Source: Pseudoflavonifractor sp. An85 (GTDB lineage Bacteria; Bacillota; Clostridia; Oscillospirales; Oscillospiraceae). From it: a stretch of DNA of 64,000 nt. Positions 1 to 7,030 of the stretch are shown one piece after another (within the stretch, counting starts at the first letter, position 1; every line of letters starts with the position of its first letter). The stretch spans positions 1 to 64,000 of the forward strand of contig NZ_NFHE01000003.1 of the NCBI RefSeq assembly GCF_002161235.1. The letters run 5' to 3'. Under the pieces are notes generated by a model. The model saw only the letters and a list, made by a program, of their open reading frames with translations, ran no database searches and was not told where the DNA came from. The translations under genes and the position numbers were made by a program.

Positions 1-501
1 GTCACCCCCCGCCCCACCGCTACTCCCGCTCCCACTCCGTCTCCCACCGTCCAGCCTACTCCCGTTCCCTCTGCTGCTCCCCAGGAGACCGTGGCCCAGT
101 ATTCTTGGCCTGTGAGCGGAACGGTGATCTCCCCCTTCTCGGTGGAAGTGCTGGCCTACAATGAGACCATGGGTGACTGGCGCACCCACGATGGGTTGGA
201 CATTGCCTCTTCTCTGGGCACCCGTGTACAGGCCACCGCCAAGGGCGTGGTCAGCGCCGTCTACAACGACGACCTGATGGGCGTGACCGTGGTGGTAGAT
301 CACGGCAATGAGCTGTTCAGCGTCTATTCCAACCTGGCAGACAATCCCCCCGTAGCCGTAGGCGATGCCGTTGCCTCAGACACCGTCATCGGCGAAATTG
401 GCGATACCGCCGCGGCCGAGAGCGGAAAGGATCCCCATCTGCACTTTGCCATGTACCAAGGCAGCGATGCCATCAATCCAGAAACTTATCTGGGCCAATG
501 A
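1..501 (+). CDS. SpoIIQ-like M23 (LytM) peptidase, C-terminal part
   Basis: The reading frame is open from base 1, so the N-terminus lies outside the window. The visible part starts with a Pro/Thr/Ser-rich linker (bases 1-90), followed by an M23 domain beginning near the SWPVSG motif. Zinc-site motifs are present: THDGLD (HxxxD) near bases 186-201 and PHLHF (HxH) near bases 435-450, so the domain looks catalytically competent. M23 enzymes cut peptidoglycan cross-bridges. The segment between the motifs (DDLMGVTVVVDHG) resembles clostridial SpoIIQ, the forespore partner of SpoIIIAH in the engulfment channel. It is convergent with the spoVT 3' end and shares a terminator with it. The SpoIIQ assignment is an inference from this resemblance and the spoVT neighbour; another cell-wall M23 peptidase is possible. 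Confidence 0.8.
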   Translation, partial: VTPRPTATPAPTPSPTVQPTPVPSAAPQETVAQYSWPVSGTVISPFSVEVLAYNETMGDWRTHDGLDIASSLGTRVQATAKGVVSAVYNDDLMGVTVVVDHGNELFSVYSNLADNPPVAVGDAVASDTVIGEIGDTAAAESGKDPHLHFAMYQGSDAINPETYLGQ

Positions 502-502
502 T

Positions 503-548
503 AAAAAACCGGGATGCACGAGAAAACCTTCGTGCATCCCGGTTTTTT
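503..548. terminator. Bidirectional intrinsic terminator
   Basis: Perfect stem AAAAAACCGGGATGCACGA / TCGTGCATCCCGGTTTTTT with an 8-base loop. A-tract and T-tract flanks make it usable from both sides. It separates the M23 gene from the convergent recombinase/spoVT 3' end, whose stop codon (547-549) overlaps it. Confidence 0.9.
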
Positions 549-987
549 AGCTCTCCATATGACGCCCCAAAAAGGCAGCTGCGGTCTGGGCTACCTTTTG
601 CTCAGGCTCTCCCACCGGAACATCTCCATGGAGCAGCAACACACTGCCCAGCACATCTCCGTGACTGACGATGGGATATGCCAGTTCCACCCGGTAGCGG
701 GTGTCCCCATCCAGCAGTGTCACCTCTTCTCCCTCACCTTGGAAGGGTTTTCTTCCCTCCATGACCATCCCCAGCTGGGCGGACACGTTGCGCTCCAGCA
801 AGTCTTTGCGAGGCGCACCGCCAGAGGCAATGCAGCAATCCCGATCCGTGACCACCACCGGTACGCTCATCATCCGGTACATGGTCTCACACAGCTCGGC
901 GGCCAACTCTGTCATGTCCTCCAGCTGAGAGTACTTACGAAAAATCACACTGCCTTCTCGATCCGTATAGATTTCCAGGGGGTCACC
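547..987 (-). pseudogene. spoVT: spoVT 3' part (GAF-like domain), separated from its start
   Basis: The 143 codons after the core encode the C-terminal half of stage V sporulation protein T. These include the end of the swapped-hairpin AbrB fold (LEIYTDREGSVIFRKYS), then a GAF-like domain with VVVTDRDCCIASGG, PIVSHGDVLGSVLLL and a terminal AAAFLGRHMES, closely paralleling Bacillus SpoVT. SpoVT is a forespore regulator of sigma-G genes. Here it has no start of its own and is read only as the tail of the recombinase. No frameshift or stop is visible, so the half-gene appears conserved, as expected if it is periodically rejoined. Confidence 0.9.
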
Positions 988-2691
988 GTCACTGATAACA
1001 TTGGCATGGAACACCTTGTTCAGATGCTTGTTAGACTCCTGAACGATGGTGACCGATGAGATATGCCCCATGCCCTGCTTAAAATTTACGGCGCCCTCCA
1101 GGGTCCCCGAGCGGAGTATGGCGTCCACGTCCGATTGCAGCTGAATCTCCAGATGGTCCTCGTAGACCTTGATCTGCCGAATGATCAGCTCCAAGTCGTT
1201 GCGCTCCAAGGTGTCCTTGCTCAGAACGTCGTGAAAGACCTCCATAGCGGTGCGGGCGGCTCGGTTGACCTGGATGATGGTATTTCGCTTATCAGACAGC
1301 ATTTCAATCTGGTGGGTGATGCCCTCAATTCGCTTTTGCAGGTCTGTCTCCAGCTCGTCGTAGGTCTGCTCCAGCAGTTCTTCCTGCTCCGGGTGCTTCA
1401 TCAAGTCCCGGATGCGCTGGCGTTTAGTGATCTTCAACTCTTCCTGGAGATCCACCAGCACCTCGGCCAGGTGGTCGGCGCTCTGCTCCGTCTCCGCTAC
1501 ATCCTCCTGCTCCCGGGCTAAGTCCTCATTGAGCCGCTGTAGCATATCCGAGGAGTGATCCATCACCTGTCGGACATAGCTTTTCAGAAGCTCGTCCAGC
1601 TTGTCCACCCGGATGTGATGGGACGTACATCCCGACCGCCCCCGGCGGTGGTAGGTGCCACAGGTGTAGGCGTTTTTCAAATCCTTGCGGCTCATGGCAA
1701 ACATGGGACTGCCGCAGTCCCCGCACACCAGGAACCCGGAATATACATTGTCGTACTTTTTCACCCCACGGTAGTTGGAGGTGGTACGCATTTCCCGCAG
1801 GGCCCGGGTGGTGGCAAAGGTGCGGTAGTCGATGATGGCCTGGTGGTGGTTCTCAATGACGATATGCTCCCCCTCATCCTGGCGCACATCCTTGCCGTTG
1901 ATCTTCTTGCGGGTATATTTCCCCTGGCGCAGGGTGCCAATGTAGAAATCATTGTCCAGAATGCCCTGCACCGTCACCAGCGCCCAGTCACGCTTCACCG
2001 TCCGGCGATACTCCTCCCCGGCCGCCTCCTTCCGGGCCTGCTCCGCCATGCGAGGGGTGGGAATCCCTTGGTCGGTGAGGTAGTTGGCGATCTTCTTATA
2101 CCCCCACCCCTCCTCGTTGTAGAGACGGAAGATGGTACGCACCACGTCTGCCTCGGTGGGAACCACCTCAAAGGCCTGCTGTTTGTTGACAATGTAGCCA
2201 TAAGGAGCGGCACAGATCCATTTCCCGTCCGCCTGCCGACGCTTGATAACGTTCTTCACCTTTTTGCTGGTGTCGGTGACGGGCATTTCATTGATGAGGA
2301 ATTGGAACTGGATTTTCAGCCAGTCATCGTCGTTGGGGAAGTCGATGCCGTCCCCTATGGAGATGATTCGTGCCCCGGCATCCCGCAAGTCCTCCAGCTC
2401 CACCAGTCCCCGACTGTTGCGGCGGGAGAAGCGGGAGAAATCCTTGACCACCAGGATGTCGTATTTGTGGCTCACCAGTCCCTTTCGCATGGCCTGGTAT
2501 CCCTCTCGCTGCTCGAAGGTGTAGCCGGAGCGGTCCCGGTCCTCATAGAAGGTGAGAGTGCTGCCCGGAAATTTCTGCTTTACAAAGTCCTGGATGATGG
2601 CCTTTTGGTTTTCGATGGACACGTTGTCCCGGTCCAGTTCCTCGTCCACCGAGATACGGCAGTAGCCAGCAATGTCATAGGTTTCGATCAT
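547..2691 (-). CDS. Large serine recombinase with C-terminal SpoVT fusion
   Basis: Site-specific recombinase expected to integrate and excise the element. From the ATG at 2691 (preceded by GTGAGGT; an in-frame GTG at 2703 has worse RBS spacing), the order is: resolvase catalytic domain (nucleophile Ser14 in GYCRIS; arginine-rich FSRFSRRNSRG around residue 90), recombinase domain (about 165-290), zinc ribbon (CGDCG near 323, second pair CGTY...GC), and a long coiled coil (about 375-465). Residues 572-714 are not recombinase: they match the SpoVT GAF-like domain, from GDPLEIYTDREGSVIF to the end. The protein is therefore chimeric in the integrated state. In the excised circle the same frame runs from the core into 18329-18242, giving a 28-residue native tail and about 599 residues in all. 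It lies 10-20 bp downstream of the PD-(D/E)XK-like gene, probably co-transcribed. Confidence 0.9.
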   Translation of the reverse strand: MIETYDIAGYCRISVDEELDRDNVSIENQKAIIQDFVKQKFPGSTLTFYEDRDRSGYTFEQREGYQAMRKGLVSHKYDILVVKDFSRFSRRNSRGLVELEDLRDAGARIISIGDGIDFPNDDDWLKIQFQFLINEMPVTDTSKKVKNVIKRRQADGKWICAAPYGYIVNKQQAFEVVPTEADVVRTIFRLYNEEGWGYKKIANYLTDQGIPTPRMAEQARKEAAGEEYRRTVKRDWALVTVQGILDNDFYIGTLRQGKYTRKKINGKDVRQDEGEHIVIENHHQAIIDYRTFATTRALREMRTTSNYRGVKKYDNVYSGFLVCGDCGSPMFAMSRKDLKNAYTCGTYHRRGRSGCTSHHIRVDKLDELLKSYVRQVMDHSSDMLQRLNEDLAREQEDVAETEQSADHLAEVLVDLQEELKITKRQRIRDLMKHPEQEELLEQTYDELETDLQKRIEGITHQIEMLSDKRNTIIQVNRAARTAMEVFHDVLSKDTLERNDLELIIRQIKVYEDHLEIQLQSDVDAILRSGTLEGAVNFKQGMGHISSVTIVQESNKHLNKVFHANVISDGDPLEIYTDREGSVIFRKYSQLEDMTELAAELCETMYRMMSVPVVVTDRDCCIASGGAPRKDLLERNVSAQLGMVMEGRKPFQGEGEEVTLLDGDTRYRVELAYPIVSHGDVLGSVLLLHGDVPVGEPEQKVAQTAAAFLGRHMES
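980..987. repeat. Left att core, spoVT 3' junction
   Basis: GGGTCACC on the plus strand. On the coding strand it reads GGTGACCC, encoding the Gly-Asp-Pro shared by SpoVT and the recombinase tail. The element side continues with GTCACTGATAAC (988-999), one half of the reconstructed attP dyad. Confidence 0.85.
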
Positions 2692-2712
2692 GTGATACCT
2701 CACATCCTTCCA

Positions 2713-3180
2713 TCAGTAGAATCTTGAGAAATCCGTTGCTATGTATTTCTTGAATTGCTCTTTGCAATATTCCTTCTTTTCTCCAGTTTCCTTGTCTATG
2801 CGGTTGCCATTGAACCAGATGCTCCGCTTTCCCGCATTCTTGCCGGTCTTATTGGTGACACACTCTTTGAGAAATTCCTCAGAAGACAAGATCCACATCG
2901 TATTGTCCAACCGCTCCGAGAAGAACACGAAGTAGAAGTTTGGCCTGAACTCATGGGTAATGGCCGAGAATAGTGCTGCATCCCCGTCTGTTACACTGCT
3001 GGAACGAGCCTTGATCTGCACCTCGATGAAGGTGCCGTCGCTCTTTTTGATGACACAGTCCACCCCATGGTCGTCTACCAGTGGTACATAACAATCCAGC
3101 CCTTCCATCAGCATTTTACCAATCAAATAGTATTCCATTCGTTTGCCGAAGCCTGCCGAATGTCGAAAGGCGATTCCCAT
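2713..3180 (-). CDS. PD-(D/E)XK nuclease-like protein of unknown role
   Basis: A 155-residue protein starting at ATG 3180, with GAGGTG seven bases upstream. The pattern G-x3-E (GKRMEYY), then DDHGVDC and EVQIKARS, fits the PD-(D/E)XK/DUF4365-type endonuclease fold, where D...E-x-K residues bind metal. The C-terminal third is Lys-rich with no recognised domain. It sits directly upstream of the recombinase with a gap of some 20 bp, so it is probably in the same transcript. It could be a defence nuclease or an accessory factor for recombination. A role as directionality factor is speculation: those are usually small DNA-binding proteins, not nuclease folds. Confidence 0.6.
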   Translation of the reverse strand: MGIAFRHSAGFGKRMEYYLIGKMLMEGLDCYVPLVDDHGVDCVIKKSDGTFIEVQIKARSSSVTDGDAALFSAITHEFRPNFYFVFFSERLDNTMWILSSEEFLKECVTNKTGKNAGKRSIWFNGNRIDKETGEKKEYCKEQFKKYIATDFSRFY

Positions 3181-3206
3181 TTGCTTCACCTCTTCCTATC
3201 TTAACT

Positions 3207-3444
3207 TTATATTGCTTGAACTCGCTATCCTACCCCAATGATTGCATCCAGCTTGTAGTGAGCCAATGTGCGGCGAATCCTTCGTCCGCCCTCCTCCTGA
3301 ACTGTTTCCATTTTGGAAACGGTTGCACCATTACCTTTTGCGTCAGCCAGAAGGTCTCACATCGGAATATCACACTGACAAACTACTTTTGTCGCCGTTG
3401 TCGTAGAGCAAGATTTCCCCCTGCTGCATAGGTTCCTGATTCAT
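3207..3444 (-). pseudogene. Decayed rhuM-family gene, 5' remnant
   Basis: An RBS (AAAGGA) and ATG at 3444 open a frame reading MNQEPMQQGEILLYDNGD, typical of RhuM-family N-termini. The frame stops after about 24 codons. In another frame ETFWLTQKVM follows, and then in a third TVQEEGGRRIRRTLAHYKLD and AIIGVG, the RhuM segment that normally reads like LTQ..MAELF...REGGR.V.R...HYNLD.II.VGYR. At least two frameshifts, an internal stop and loss of the distal two-thirds make it non-functional. It fills the otherwise empty stretch upstream of the nuclease-like gene and shows that earlier cargo has been eroded. Confidence 0.7.
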
Positions 3445-3545
3445 ATCGTTTTCCTTTCAACAATATAGACATCCATTTTTATAGCCATTGTAGATAACAT
3501 TGTATATTGATTTTTCCGAAATTGCAAGGGGAAAATAACTGAAGC

Positions 3546-3573
3546 GGGGGAGGCAGTTCGCACTGCCTCCCCC
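3546..3573 (-). terminator. Hairpin downstream of the mobilization block
   Basis: A perfect 12-bp stem, GGGGGAGGCAGT / ACTGCCTCCCCC, with a 4-base loop, a few bases past the stop at 3579. The downstream T-tract is weak (GCTTCAGTTATTTT), so termination efficiency is uncertain. Confidence 0.6.
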
Positions 3574-3578
3574 ATGTC

Positions 3579-3845
3579 TCACTGAGTCATCACCGGTTCC
3601 ATTTGCATTTGTATTTCCTTTTGCCTCTGCACCTCTTTCTCCGCTGACCGCCGACGGTTGTAGAGCAGAAGATCTCGGGTCTGCTCGTACAGGTTCTCCT
3701 CTCCCGACAGGAACACTGCTACCAGATACTTTTGCGCCTTGTACTGCTGGTAGATGGGTTTTAAGGATTCCCGGAACTCCGGGTCATTCTTTTCCTCTCG
3801 GGTCAGCCACAGCTCTACTACTTTACTTTTTTCACGTACGTTCAT
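3579..3845 (-). CDS. Small uncharacterised protein of the mobilization block
   Basis: An 88-residue protein, taken from the ATG at 3845 (MNVREKSKVVELWLTREEK). The frame stays open to 3920, but the upstream part overlaps the relaxase end and looks non-coding. Composition is charged, with a helical C-terminal half (YNRRRSAEKEVQRQKEIQMQ). No domain is recognised. Proteins of this type commonly follow relaxase genes in Clostridia mobilizable elements. Its place as last gene of the MobC-relaxase unit suggests an accessory transfer role, which is inference only. Confidence 0.55.
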   Translation of the reverse strand: MNVREKSKVVELWLTREEKNDPEFRESLKPIYQQYKAQKYLVAVFLSGEENLYEQTRDLLLYNRRRSAEKEVQRQKEIQMQMEPVMTQ

Positions 3846-3901
3846 TTGCAATGGGCTATCATCTCCTATCCAACATTTTCCTCTGTTTGCCTGAAAAATA
3901 T

Positions 3902-5254
3902 TCACATGGATGGTTCCCATGTGGGTTTATCCTCATGATCATCCGCCTTGTGTCCCAAGGCGATTTTCTTTTCCTGTTGTCTGCGCCGGGTTTTTCGGTC
4001 GGTGTGGGAAGGCGTAGTGGTGGCATCCCTTACGGGAGCAGCAGACTGAGTTTGCTCCAACCTCCGCCCCAGGCCAACCAGAGAAGCAGCAACCCCGCCA
4101 GAATCATCAACAGCGTGGCCCAGGTCGGCCCATCCAGATGGGGCAAATGTGGTCTGGGCAGGTGTATGGAGGGCAGAGAAAAACGCCGCTCTTTCTTTTT
4201 CCCAGCCTGTTGCAGCATCCTCCGCATTTGGGCCACATCGCCCGTCAGTGCCTCTATCTTCTCCTGGATGAGGTACCACCCCCTCCAGCCGGAAAGTTCC
4301 TGCAGAAGGGCTGTGTGGGCCGCTGTGCGCCGCTCCAGGTCGTCCAGCACATTCCTCTGTTCTGTCTCCAGCCGATACAGGGCGCTGAGGATGTTCAGCA
4401 GTTCCTCCCACTCCTCCTGGGTAGGATGGGACATTTCTCTCGTAGGCGGTGGGGCGTTGCGTTGTTTCAATTCCTCCAGCGACAAGCGCTGCTCGGATTG
4501 CGAATTCATGTTCCATAACCTCCTTGGTGTACTTTTCTTTGTGGAGCCGGTCATCCCGGCACTTCAAACCCTGGGGTGTGGTGTAGGTAATGCTCTTCCG
4601 GCCATCCGTCCAACGCACCTGATAGCCTTCGCTTTTCATCAGGGAGATGAACTCTTCCCGGCTGGCAGCATACCGCATACATTGATCAATGGTGTTCACA
4701 AGGCGGAACTTCCAACTTTCCCCCTTTGCTGCCGAACGATATTCCCGGCTGCTCATGCCCTTGCTCTTTGGCTCCTGCTGTTTGGGCAACACAGAAAGGC
4801 CATGTTCCTCACAGAGTGCATCGGACAGAGCGCGAAGATGTTTCAATGTATTGGGCCCCTGGCGAAGCATCTTCCCCGACTGGTAACACACCGCATTGAC
4901 AATGAAATGGGAATGAATGTGCTGGGCATCGGTGTGGGTAGCAATGATCACCTCGCTGTCCGGCCAAGCCTGCCGAGCAAAGTCCTGGGCCAACTGGTGC
5001 GCCTCTTTCCCAGTGACCGATTCCTGGGGATGGAAGGACTGGACATAGTGGTAGAACCACACTGGGCTATCCTTGTGGTGCATCTGTCGGGTGGCCATAA
5101 ACTCCTGCACCGCCAATTGGGTCGTACAGTTTTGGCCACTGACCAACCAGCCGTCCTCCTCTCTGGTTTTCTGCGCCTGAGACACATATCCCGCCACCCC
5201 ACGCAACGCCCCAGCGGACTGCTTTTGATATTTGATAAATGTAACCGTAGCCAT
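3902..5254 (-). CDS. Relaxase / mobilization nuclease (MobA-like)
   Basis: A 450-residue relaxase that would nick oriT and pilot the transferred strand. The ATG at 5254 overlaps the MobC-like stop (TGATG). The N-terminal third is the relaxase domain: MATVTFIKYQKQ opening and the metal-binding three-histidine motif HTDAQHIHSHFIVN at about residues 105-120, as in MOB_P-type enzymes. Residues after about 250 are unlike the rest, rich in Gly/Pro/Arg, because the same DNA codes a second protein in another frame (4030-4509). The last 50 residues (TDRKTRRRQQEKK...GHKADDHED) again look like genuine relaxase tail. No coupling protein or transfer pore is encoded in the element, so transfer would need a helper. 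Confidence 0.85.
   Translation of the reverse strand: MATVTFIKYQKQSAGALRGVAGYVSQAQKTREEDGWLVSGQNCTTQLAVQEFMATRQMHHKDSPVWFYHYVQSFHPQESVTGKEAHQLAQDFARQAWPDSEVIIATHTDAQHIHSHFIVNAVCYQSGKMLRQGPNTLKHLRALSDALCEEHGLSVLPKQQEPKSKGMSSREYRSAAKGESWKFRLVNTIDQCMRYAASREEFISLMKSEGYQVRWTDGRKSITYTTPQGLKCRDDRLHKEKYTKEVMEHEFAIRAALVAGGIETTQRPTAYERNVPSYPGGVGGTAEHPQRPVSAGDRTEECAGRPGAAHSGPHSPSAGTFRLEGVVPHPGEDRGTDGRCGPNAEDAATGWEKERAAFFSALHTPAQTTFAPSGWADLGHAVDDSGGVAASLVGLGRRLEQTQSAAPVRDATTTPSHTDRKTRRRQQEKKIALGHKADDHEDKPTWEPSM
4030..4509 (-). CDS. Coiled-coil, C-terminally anchored protein overlapping the relaxase
   Basis: A 159-residue frame lying entirely inside the relaxase gene, in a different frame. Three things argue that it is real. 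A perfect Shine-Dalgarno AAGGAGG (4519-4525) stands 9 bases before its ATG. The composition is protein-like: acidic start, then heptad-type helix about 35-105 (LLNILSALYRLETEQRNVLD). The end is a single membrane segment WATLLMILAGLLLLWLAW followed by a short tail. A coiled coil with a C-terminal membrane anchor encoded inside a relaxase gene suggests a small mobilization factor that may bring the relaxosome to the membrane. No family name is recognised and function is inferred. Confidence 0.65.
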   Translation of the reverse strand: MNSQSEQRLSLEELKQRNAPPPTREMSHPTQEEWEELLNILSALYRLETEQRNVLDDLERRTAAHTALLQELSGWRGWYLIQEKIEALTGDVAQMRRMLQQAGKKKERRFSLPSIHLPRPHLPHLDGPTWATLLMILAGLLLLWLAWGGGWSKLSLLLP

Positions 5255-5571
5255 CAGCGCTTCTCCTGTCCTGACAGCTCTTGCAGCTTCCAGTAGATTT
5301 GGCTGAGGGCTTCCCACGTGTCCACCAGATGTACTTCTTTGATGCGCCCCATGTTGGCCAGCACGGCCAGCTGATTGACGCTGCGGCCAATGCCTTTGAG
5401 TTCGTGGGTGATCTCTTTCAGTCCATCCACAACCACGACCTTGTGCCGCAGGGCCGCCCCACGCACATAGGCCCCCACAGACATTTGAGCTAACTCCGCC
5501 TTTGCCGCAATGCTGTCATACTGCTCCTGTGTCAGCCTGAGCGTGATCCGTCGTTCTTTTTTCTCTTTCAT
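5254..5571 (-). CDS. MobC-like relaxosome accessory protein
   Basis: A 105-residue protein with an N-terminal ribbon-helix-helix type start (ERRITLRLTQEQYDSIAAKA) and the MobC-like stretch LKGIGRSVNQLAVLANMGR. MobC proteins bind oriT and help the relaxase open the nick site. The RBS is GGAGGG upstream of ATG 5571. The stop overlaps the relaxase start by one base, so the two are translationally coupled. The inverted repeats just upstream (5585-5720) are its likely binding region. Confidence 0.8.
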   Translation of the reverse strand: MKEKKERRITLRLTQEQYDSIAAKAELAQMSVGAYVRGAALRHKVVVVDGLKEITHELKGIGRSVNQLAVLANMGRIKEVHLVDTWEALSQIYWKLQELSGQEKR

Positions 5572-5584
5572 TTAGCCCTCCAGT

Positions 5585-5720
5585 TCTAAAGTGGGTCCGG
5601 GCTCCTGCCCGGAATGCGCCGGTTTTCCGGCGCTGCCAAGTCCGACAACGTCGGACGAAGGCTCTGCTTGCCCGCGTCCTCGCGGACTCCGCATCCCTCG
5701 CCTCGCTGCGTACAGCAAGG
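5585..5720. other. Candidate oriT region
   Basis: The segment upstream of the MobC-like and relaxase genes is dense in short inverted repeats: CCGGGC/GCCCGG, GCGCCGG-TTTT-CCGGCGC (about 5617-5634) and GTCCGAC-AAC-GTCGGAC (about 5640-5656). This position and repeat structure fit an origin of transfer, but no nick-site consensus was identified. It overlaps the very end of the RepA-like gene's downstream side. Confidence 0.45.
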
Positions 5721-5725
5721 CTCGC

Positions 5726-6877
5726 TCACTCCATCGCTCGTCCTTTCCCCAGCGAAACCTCTGCGCTGGGTTTCGCTGGGGACCCCATTTTGCGGTCCGG
5801 TCCCCCGTCCCCGGCCCCCGTCTCACCATTGTTAGCTGACAGCGTAGCGGCGGCAGGGTCGATAGGGTCGATGTCCGGAACACCCTCTGCATCGGCACTT
5901 TCGGCACGGTGCAGCTCCACAATCCGTTTCCCGTTGCTGCGGCGAACCACCGCCGTAATTCCCCTTTCCCTTAGAGCGTCAAGGCTTTGCAGGATCATCC
6001 GGGACACCTTTTTCGGTGTGATCCCTGCTGCCCCATCAGGGTCAATCTGTTTGGAAAGCTCCGTGGGAGTGCCGATAAATGTTTTCTGTCTCCCCATCAG
6101 TTCAGAGAGAAGACACACGATCCGTCTCTCTCCCAGTGAGAGCTGTTCCCGGCTGTCCGAAACCAGTTCCCACACGTTTTCTCCATTCCGTTGCAGCTCA
6201 AGTTCCCGGTATTCAATGTCTCGCCCGATGCAGGTGAGCTTTGCTCTGGCAGTGCCCCGCCGCTCCTCCACCAGCGTGAAGCTGGAGTCCACGGCTCCGC
6301 TGATGGCTGTGGTGCCAGAGATTCGGCAGAACACATCCGCCGCCTTTTCTTTGCGCAGGTGGTGGATGAGCAGAACGGCAATGCCGTGCCGATCTGCCAT
6401 TCGTTTCAGAACCGACAGGTCCCGGTAGTCGTTGGCGTAGGTGGCACCGTGGACTGGGCGAATCATTTGCAGGGTGTCCACAATCACCAGCACCGTGTCA
6501 GGATGCTGAGCCAGAAAGTGTTCCACTTGCTCCTCCAGCCCCTGCCCGATGGGGGCACAGTCCGTACAGAAGTGGACACTGTCTGGTGCGTCCTCGGTGA
6601 TCTCAAAGAGACGATTCTGGATGCGGAGGACCGAGTCTTCCAGGCAGAGATACAGGGTCGTCCCCTGCCGCACAGGCATTCCCCAGATGGATTCTCCTTT
6701 GGCCACCGTCACCGCAAGCCACAGGGCCAACCAGGACTTGCCCACTTTAGGAGAGCCTGCCAGGATATGCAGCCCTTGGGACAGCAGCGTGTCCACCACA
6801 AAGTTGGGCGGACGCAGCGGCTGGCTCATCAGTGCAGCTCCGTCCACAGTGCGAAGTTTTGGGATTGGTTCATTCAT
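5726..6877 (-). CDS. RepA-like AAA/RecA-fold ATPase (helicase family)
   Basis: A 383-residue protein from ATG 6877, with GGAGG nine bases upstream. Walker A is GSPKVGKSW at residues 41-49. A Walker B-like strand LVIVDTLQM lies near 130, and the conserved LLIHHLRKEK follows, as in AAA_25/RepA-type plasmid helicases. After about residue 240 comes a winged-helix-like region (LSKQIDPDGAAGITPKKVSRM), then a low-complexity Ala/Gly/Pro tail. Such proteins act in replication of plasmids and mobilizable elements. Its presence makes autonomous replication of the excised circle conceivable, though no primase gene or iterons were recognised. Confidence 0.7.
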   Translation of the reverse strand: MNEPIPKLRTVDGAALMSQPLRPPNFVVDTLLSQGLHILAGSPKVGKSWLALWLAVTVAKGESIWGMPVRQGTTLYLCLEDSVLRIQNRLFEITEDAPDSVHFCTDCAPIGQGLEEQVEHFLAQHPDTVLVIVDTLQMIRPVHGATYANDYRDLSVLKRMADRHGIAVLLIHHLRKEKAADVFCRISGTTAISGAVDSSFTLVEERRGTARAKLTCIGRDIEYRELELQRNGENVWELVSDSREQLSLGERRIVCLLSELMGRQKTFIGTPTELSKQIDPDGAAGITPKKVSRMILQSLDALRERGITAVVRRSNGKRIVELHRAESADAEGVPDIDPIDPAAATLSANNGETGAGDGGPDRKMGSPAKPSAEVSLGKGRAME

Positions 6878-6950
6878 AATCAACACCTCCGAATATAAAA
6901 TAAGCGCCCACTTGACGTGAGCGCTTTGAGGAAAGGGATTGTCCTTTCAC

Positions 6951-6978
6951 TTGATTATTCTGGTTGTTTTGATAAAAT
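6951..6978 (+). promoter_or_regulatory. Sigma-A-type promoter for the 7031-9475 genes
   Basis: TTGATT (6951-6956), 16-bp spacer, TAAAAT (6973-6978) in the divergent gap between the RepA-like gene and the plus-strand unit. A short inverted repeat AAGCGC/GCGCTT just upstream (about 6902-6926) could be an operator. Confidence 0.5.
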
Positions 6979-7030
6979 GAGAGTATCGCAAGACACCACA
7001 AAAAAGGATATAGGACAGTGGGGTGAGACT

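Noticed and set aside
547-987. Recombinase C-terminus as an ordinary regulatory GAF domain acquired by fusion
   Set aside because: The similarity starts exactly at the att core, includes the second half of the SpoVT DNA-binding fold, and the missing first half is at the other element end. Gene interruption explains it better.
2713-3180. Excisionase (directionality factor) for the recombinase
   Set aside because: The position is suggestive, but the protein has a PD-(D/E)XK-like pattern rather than a small basic DNA-binding fold, so the role is not claimed.
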